Below, one piece after another: positions 60,087-64,000 of a stretch of DNA of 64,000 nt. The translations under genes were made by a program, and so were the position numbers. Source of the stretch: Bacillota bacterium (lineage in GTDB: Bacteria > Bacillota > Clostridia > Lachnospirales > Lachnospiraceae); contig JAEWCQ010000007.1 of assembly GCA_023390555.1 (NCBI GenBank), forward strand, positions 1 to 64,000, given 5' to 3'. Each line of letters starts with the position of its first letter. Position 1 is the stretch's first letter. The notes below the pieces were generated by a model. The model did no database searches and had not been told where the DNA came from. It was given only the letters and a program-made list of their open reading frames with translations.

Positions 60087-60115
60087 ATGTTATCATAGAT
60101 ATTCTGCTTTTGCAA
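60087..60115 (-). promoter_or_regulatory. Promoter of the butyrate operon
   Basis: -35 TTGCAA (60110-60115), a 17-bp spacer, -10 TAACAT (60087-60092), on the minus strand. Confidence 0.65.
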
Positions 60116-60249
60116 TAAGAATATTATGAACAGATCCTACAAATCTTATCATATATTCTCATGTTTTTCTGATAGATTGGTGAATCTTTTCCTGTAATCA
60201 GATTTTTTCACGGGCCAGAAATACCGGGATAACAACTATTCCGCGAAGT

Positions 60250-60283
60250 AAAAACCGGCACACGGATCTGCTCCGTATGCCGG
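60250..60283 (-). terminator. Terminator of the cell-wall hydrolase gene
   Basis: CCGGCA, ACGGA and their complements form an 11-bp stem with one mismatch and a 5-base loop, followed by TTTTT on the minus strand. Confidence 0.85.
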
Positions 60284-60306
60284 AAAAATAATTTCTGCTC
60301 TGCCCG

Positions 60307-61467
60307 CTAATAGAATACATGATTTCCGATTACCGTACCGGATATCAGTCCCGTATTCGTTCGGAAATAGAGTGCATTGATGGTTCTTGTTCCAGCCAGA
60401 ACCTCCTGTGCTGCCTGCACGCAGGTACTGCTTGCCCCTCTCGCCAGAACCGTGGCAAAACGGCCGCTTGCTACCGGCGAAAACTGCCCGCTTTCGTATA
60501 TCACACCAACGACCGTGTTCGGGAAAGCAGAACTGGCCACACGGTTGAGCACAACGCTTCCGACCGCCAGCATGCCTTCATAGCTCTCTCCACCGGCTTC
60601 ACACTCGATGAGTGCCGCAAGAAGCGCCTCATCTCCGGCAGCGGGAACAATCGTAACTTTGCTGAGATCCTCCTGCTCCTGCCTGCGGATTTCCTCCATT
60701 CTTGCGGCATCTTCCGCCGCTTTTTGTCTTTCCAGCTCTTCTTCATAAGCCTTCTGCTTCGCAATCTGCGTATCATAATCATCGATTGCATCCTGCGCAT
60801 CCGCAATGTCGGATTCTGCCTGATTTGCCTTCGTCTGCTTGTCCGCAATCAGGGTCTGAACCTGGTCCTGCTTTCCCTGCATCTGGCTTTGCAGTTCGGT
60901 CAGTTGTTCCTGTTCCGCAACCAGATTCTCCTTCTCAGTCTGGATGTCTTCGAGGGTCTGCTGATAGGAAGTCAGCATATCACGGTCATATGAGGTAATT
61001 GCCTGTACATACTCCGTACGGTTTAAAAAATCCGAAAGGGATTTTGACTCAAACATGATTTCCCAGACGGAGTCCTGACTGTTTTCATACATATACTGAA
61101 TCCGCTTCTTCATATCCTGATACTGCTGTTCAGCCTTTTCCTGCATGTCTTTTATTTCGGTCTCTTTTGTCTGAATTTTCTCATTCTGTGTATTAAGCTT
61201 ATCCTGCAGATCATCCAGCGATGTGCTGATATCGGATAGCTGATCATCCAGATCCTGCAGATCGGATGAGAGTCCGCTCTGATAATCTTCAAGGCCGGAT
61301 AATTCACTTTCTTTGTCCTGTTTCTGCTGCTCCAGATTGTCCAGATTCGAGGACGCCTCATTCAACTTATCTTCTGTCGTGTCTGCATACGTATTAAACG
61401 CCGTTCCCAAGATTGCACATGTCAGAAACAGCATGATTATTTTCTTGAAGAATCTTGTTTTTCTCAT
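60307..61467 (-). CDS. Secreted coiled-coil cell-wall hydrolase (PcsB-like coil, SleB/CwlJ domain)
   Basis: 386 residues. Signal peptide 1-28 (IIMLFLTCAILGTAFNTYA). Residues 30-255 are a long coiled coil of the PcsB/YibP type, rich in Q, E and D. Residues 270-386 form a SleB/CwlJ (Hydrolase_2) catalytic domain (ALIECEAGGESYEGMLAVG, VLNRVASSAFPNTVVGVIYE). It would cleave peptidoglycan, with the coil likely controlling the enzyme as in FtsEX partners. SleB domains are best known from spore germination, but the coil suggests a division or growth role. Ribosome site GGAGGG. Confidence 0.9.
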   Translation of the reverse strand: MRKTRFFKKIIMLFLTCAILGTAFNTYADTTEDKLNEASSNLDNLEQQKQDKESELSGLEDYQSGLSSDLQDLDDQLSDISTSLDDLQDKLNTQNEKIQTKETEIKDMQEKAEQQYQDMKKRIQYMYENSQDSVWEIMFESKSLSDFLNRTEYVQAITSYDRDMLTSYQQTLEDIQTEKENLVAEQEQLTELQSQMQGKQDQVQTLIADKQTKANQAESDIADAQDAIDDYDTQIAKQKAYEEELERQKAAEDAARMEEIRRQEQEDLSKVTIVPAAGDEALLAALIECEAGGESYEGMLAVGSVVLNRVASSAFPNTVVGVIYESGQFSPVASGRFATVLARGASSTCVQAAQEVLAGTRTINALYFRTNTGLISGTVIGNHVFY

Positions 61468-61522
61468 GTTAACCCTCCGAATATCAGTGCCTGATTTTTA
61501 CGGTTATCTGCATTATACATGA

Positions 61523-61551
61523 TTGTATTTCCCCTTTCAATATGCTATATT
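61523..61551 (+). promoter_or_regulatory. Possible promoter of the HD-GYP-like gene
   Basis: -35 TTGTAT (61523-61528), a 17-bp spacer, -10 TATATT (61546-61551), 54 bp before the start codon. Confidence 0.5.
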
Positions 61552-61605
61552 TATTATAAGATTAGTACAATTAAGATGTCAGATTTACGAATGGAGGTGG
61601 TCGGA

Positions 61606-62976
61606 ATGCGATTTGTTAAGACCAGTGATTTAAGCCCGGGCATGCGACTTGCAAAGCCTATTTATAATAAACTCGGTGTCCTTTTATACGAACGGGATAC
61701 CAAATTAAATGCGCAGGGTATTGAAAGTATCAAGAATTTCGAACTGATAGGAATCTATATTCTCGAACCGGCCGAACCTGTCCCGCCTCTTTCCGACGAG
61801 GATATTGCGTTTGAACAGTTTCAGACGATTTCCATGTTTCAGCTGCGTGCCTGCATGGAGCAGATCAAAGACGGCAAGGTGCCACAGGGACTGAATGAAC
61901 TTGTACAGCGGATCATCCTGAAATATGGTTCTTTGGACCATAAGCTGAATTTTATGCAGAATCTGCGCAGCTCCAATGATTTTATATACAAGCACTCCAT
62001 CAGTACAGCCATCCTGACCGCGATGATATCACATGAGATGAATGTCCCGCATGAGACACAGATCACCTGTGTAACCGCGGCACTTCTTTATGATATCGGT
62101 TATCTTTTTGTACCGCCGGAGATTTTGGATAAAGGCCGTCTGACCAATGCAGGAGACCAGAAAATCATCAATGAATGTAAAAAAATCGGCTTTGAGAGAC
62201 TCAGTCCGAAAACCGGTAATTTTCTGGAAAACAATGTCTTAAAAATCATTTCACAGACGATCTATGTGACCAGTTCTCCGCTGCAGAACGAGGCAGACAA
62301 AATTCCTCTGTTAAACGGTACAAAGATACTGAAGGTTGCGGATGCATTTGACCGGATGACCGCGATGAATATTGATGAAGAACCGGTATCTGAGATGGTT
62401 GCCGTCAAGTCCCTGTTCGAACATCCCGAGGCATATGAATCCCGTATAGTAGGCGCGCTCTCTACGAGTATACACATTCTTCCGGCAGGCTGCTGTGTTG
62501 ACCTGTCGACCAATGAAAAAGCTCTGGTTCTTATGGACAACTCGGAAAATTTCTTGCAGCCTCTGATTCTGAAGTTCTCGGACAACCAGATTTATGATCT
62601 GCGCGATCCGAAAATCTTTCATGAGATTCAGATTCACGATATTATGAAGACCATGGACAACCGTATTGCGATTGACGAGCAGACGCTGAAGCATTTTTAT
62701 GCCGATGACAATATCCGCAGAATGGCGGATAATTTCCGCAAGACAAAGAAACTGTATATCGAAAAAGGCCGCTATGGCGATAAGGATAAGATTAGCGCTG
62801 CAGATACTTCTGCGATTGTTCCTGCGGATACCCCTGCCGCTATTTCTACGGCTGCTCCCGCGGATATTGCTGCTGCTGTTCCTGTCGATATAGCCGCTGC
62901 CCCCTTGGATGTTTCTGCTGCGGTTCCTGCCGATGTCGTTCCTCAGAAACCCGCTAAACGCATCAAGTTAAAATAA
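61606..62976 (+). CDS. Degenerate HD-GYP domain protein with Ala/Pro-rich tail
   Basis: 456 residues. An N-terminal module (RFVKTSDLSPGMRLAKPIYN, 1-60) is typical of HD-GYP proteins that degrade c-di-GMP. The HD region (about 125-290) keeps its fold (KHSISTAILTAMIS), but the metal-binding HDIGK is changed to YDIGY (Tyr162, Asp163), and the GYP motif is missing. It is therefore probably inactive and may only bind c-di-GMP or proteins. Residues ~400-456 are a low-complexity tail of Ala, Pro, Asp and Val repeats (PADTPAAIST). I start at 61606 after GGAGGTGG. The frame is open upstream. Confidence 0.88.
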   Translation: MRFVKTSDLSPGMRLAKPIYNKLGVLLYERDTKLNAQGIESIKNFELIGIYILEPAEPVPPLSDEDIAFEQFQTISMFQLRACMEQIKDGKVPQGLNELVQRIILKYGSLDHKLNFMQNLRSSNDFIYKHSISTAILTAMISHEMNVPHETQITCVTAALLYDIGYLFVPPEILDKGRLTNAGDQKIINECKKIGFERLSPKTGNFLENNVLKIISQTIYVTSSPLQNEADKIPLLNGTKILKVADAFDRMTAMNIDEEPVSEMVAVKSLFEHPEAYESRIVGALSTSIHILPAGCCVDLSTNEKALVLMDNSENFLQPLILKFSDNQIYDLRDPKIFHEIQIHDIMKTMDNRIAIDEQTLKHFYADDNIRRMADNFRKTKKLYIEKGRYGDKDKISAADTSAIVPADTPAAISTAAPADIAAAVPVDIAAAPLDVSAAVPADVVPQKPAKRIKLK

Positions 62977-62997
62977 CACCTTCAGAGGAGACCCCCT

Positions 62998-63504
62998 ATG
63001 TTTTTAGAAGAAAAAACCTCAGCTTTGGAAGAGTCTTTTCACTATCAATATGGTGCCACTGCCGATGCCGCTGTTCCGGACCGCTTTTTGCATGCCTGGA
63101 TGATGTTAAAGGCCTCGGCTTCTATTGGTGTCTCTTTTTTCAACCGGAAAAAACAATACCGTGACTGCCGGTGCTACATGGACGAATTACAGATTTTCCG
63201 GTATGCCGAAGCCCCGGAGGAAGAAAAGGAACGAATCCGCGCGGAATGGCATGCGTTTTTCCGTTATTATCTGGCTATTTGCGTGAACAGCAAAACCTAC
63301 TGCTCTACGCTACTGGCCCTGGTTCCGATCAGCAACCCCGCCGTCGCCCGCAAAATAGCGGAGGAAGTGGTGGTTGTCACAAAAACCTTTCCTTCCAAAC
63401 TTGGACTTGCGGAACCGTTTCTCCCGTTTCACGAGGTGATGGCAGAAACCTACTGTTCTTCCATTGCGGACGGAAAAACCTATTGGGACGGAATCTGCCA
63501 TTGA
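62998..63504 (+). CDS. Conserved-looking helical protein, unknown function
   Basis: 168 residues, not recognised. Mostly helical and soluble; aromatic and Cys residues recur (YRDCRCYMDELQIFRY, FFRYYLAICVNSKTYCSTL). It starts after AGAGGAG, 21 bp behind the HD-GYP-like gene, so the two are likely co-transcribed. Good ribosome site and codon use support a real gene. No catalytic motif seen. Confidence 0.78.
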   Translation: MFLEEKTSALEESFHYQYGATADAAVPDRFLHAWMMLKASASIGVSFFNRKKQYRDCRCYMDELQIFRYAEAPEEEKERIRAEWHAFFRYYLAICVNSKTYCSTLLALVPISNPAVARKIAEEVVVVTKTFPSKLGLAEPFLPFHEVMAETYCSSIADGKTYWDGICH

Positions 63505-63524
63505 CCGGGGTCTGTTTTTATTTT

Positions 63525-64000
63525 CTATTTTCTATTTTGAATCTCATGAATCTCTTTTAACTCTTCTTCGGTAAATTCCGGTGCATGCACAATCTGTATA
63601 TTATCCAGAATCTGTTCCGGTCTGGATGCACCGATTAATACGCTCGTCACTTCATCATCTTTCAATACCCAGCTTAATGCCATCTGTGCCAGCGTCTGAC
63701 CGCGTCTGCCTGCAATTGCGTTCAGGTCCTGAATCTGTCCGATTCGTGTTTCTGTCAGATCTGATTCGTGCAGGAATCTTCCATCCTTACGGATACGGCT
63801 GTTTTCCGGAATTCCGTGCAGATACTTATCTGTCAGCATCCCCTGTGCCAGCGGCGAAAATGCAATAATTCCTTTTCCTTTTTCCGCTGCTGCTTCTTTT
63901 AGGCCGTTTTTCTCTATGGTATCGTCAAACATACTGTAGCGGTTCTGATTAATTACAAACGGACAATGCAGTTCATCCAGGATTGCAGCAGCCTGCTTCA
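63525..64000 (-). CDS. Aldo/keto reductase, C-terminal part (cut by window edge)
   Basis: The open frame continues to the window's right end, giving the last 158 residues of an NADPH-dependent aldo/keto reductase, a cytoplasmic TIM-barrel enzyme. Blocks: CPFVINQNRYSMFDDTIEK, IAFSPLAQGMLTDKYLHG, LAQMALSWVLKDDEVTSVL and IGASRPEQILDN (NADP site). Most like the YghZ/Gpr group (L-glyceraldehyde-3-phosphate reductase). The catalytic Tyr and Lys lie outside the window. It converges with the unknown gene upstream. Confidence 0.92.
   Translation of the reverse strand, partial: KQAAAILDELHCPFVINQNRYSMFDDTIEKNGLKEAAAEKGKGIIAFSPLAQGMLTDKYLHGIPENSRIRKDGRFLHESDLTETRIGQIQDLNAIAGRRGQTLAQMALSWVLKDDEVTSVLIGASRPEQILDNIQIVHAPEFTEEELKEIHEIQNRK

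Larger units (their letters stand above)
59980..60306. other. Upstream region of the butyrate operon
   Basis: 327 bp holding the Rex site (60020-60037), the thl promoter (60087-60115), an unassigned AT-rich stretch, and the terminator of the cell-wall hydrolase (60250-60283). No gene was seen. Confidence 0.6.

Noticed and set aside
1..64000. Prophage, insertion sequence, tRNA or rRNA genes
   Set aside because: No transposase, integrase or phage protein was seen, and no tRNA cloverleaf or rRNA sequence was recognised on either strand by reading.

Overview
The window looks like a chromosomal segment from a motile, spore-forming, butyrate-producing member of the Lachnospiraceae (Clostridia, Bacillota). 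The basis is a thl-hbd-bcd-etfB-etfA cluster, spoVA genes, several chemoreceptors, many LacI-type sugar regulons, strong GGAGG ribosome binding sites and sigma-A promoters with 16-17 bp spacers. No rRNA, tRNA, phage, IS or CRISPR was found. Almost all genes are on the minus strand.

Layout. 1-11.6 kb is an alpha-glucoside regulon: a large secreted protein (cut by the left edge), a LacI repressor, a MalEFG-type ABC importer without its ATPase, a chemoreceptor, a GH31 glycosidase and a truncated GH65 phosphorylase. Four promoters carry the same palindrome, GTTAACCGGTTAAC or a variant, 7-10 bp after the -10 box. 11.7-18.1 kb holds chemotaxis genes (soluble receptor plus CheW; CheX plus hemerythrin), an AraC regulator, a DNA glycosylase, a hydrolase and asnA. 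18.2-23.7 kb is housekeeping: dapB, dapA under a lysine riboswitch, a cobalamin adenosyltransferase, an SSB-like protein and typA. 23.8-29.1 kb is an ABC exporter facing its two-component system. 29.2-32.1 kb is thiSGHE, followed by a solitary spoVAC.

32.7-44.4 kb is a second sugar system: a ribose-type ABC importer, three xylose-isomerase-like TIM barrels, two Gfo/Idh/MocA oxidoreductases and an unusual LacI regulator. That regulator's C-terminal half is a second binding-protein domain homologous to the transporter's own solute receptor. Sites centred on TTTACGTAAA sit at three promoters of this cluster. Upstream are a chemoreceptor and a cytoplasmic protein that joins a LacI-type ligand domain to a GGDEF domain, so sugar sensing is tied to transcription, chemotaxis and probably c-di-GMP.

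48.8-54.4 kb holds a small unknown protein, spoVAB, spoVAA, an ECF S component and a TetR-controlled ABC exporter. 54.7-60.1 kb is the butyrate cluster, without crotonase, behind a near-perfect Rex operator. 60.3-64 kb holds a coiled-coil cell-wall hydrolase, a degenerate HD-GYP protein, an unknown protein and an aldo/keto reductase cut by the right edge.
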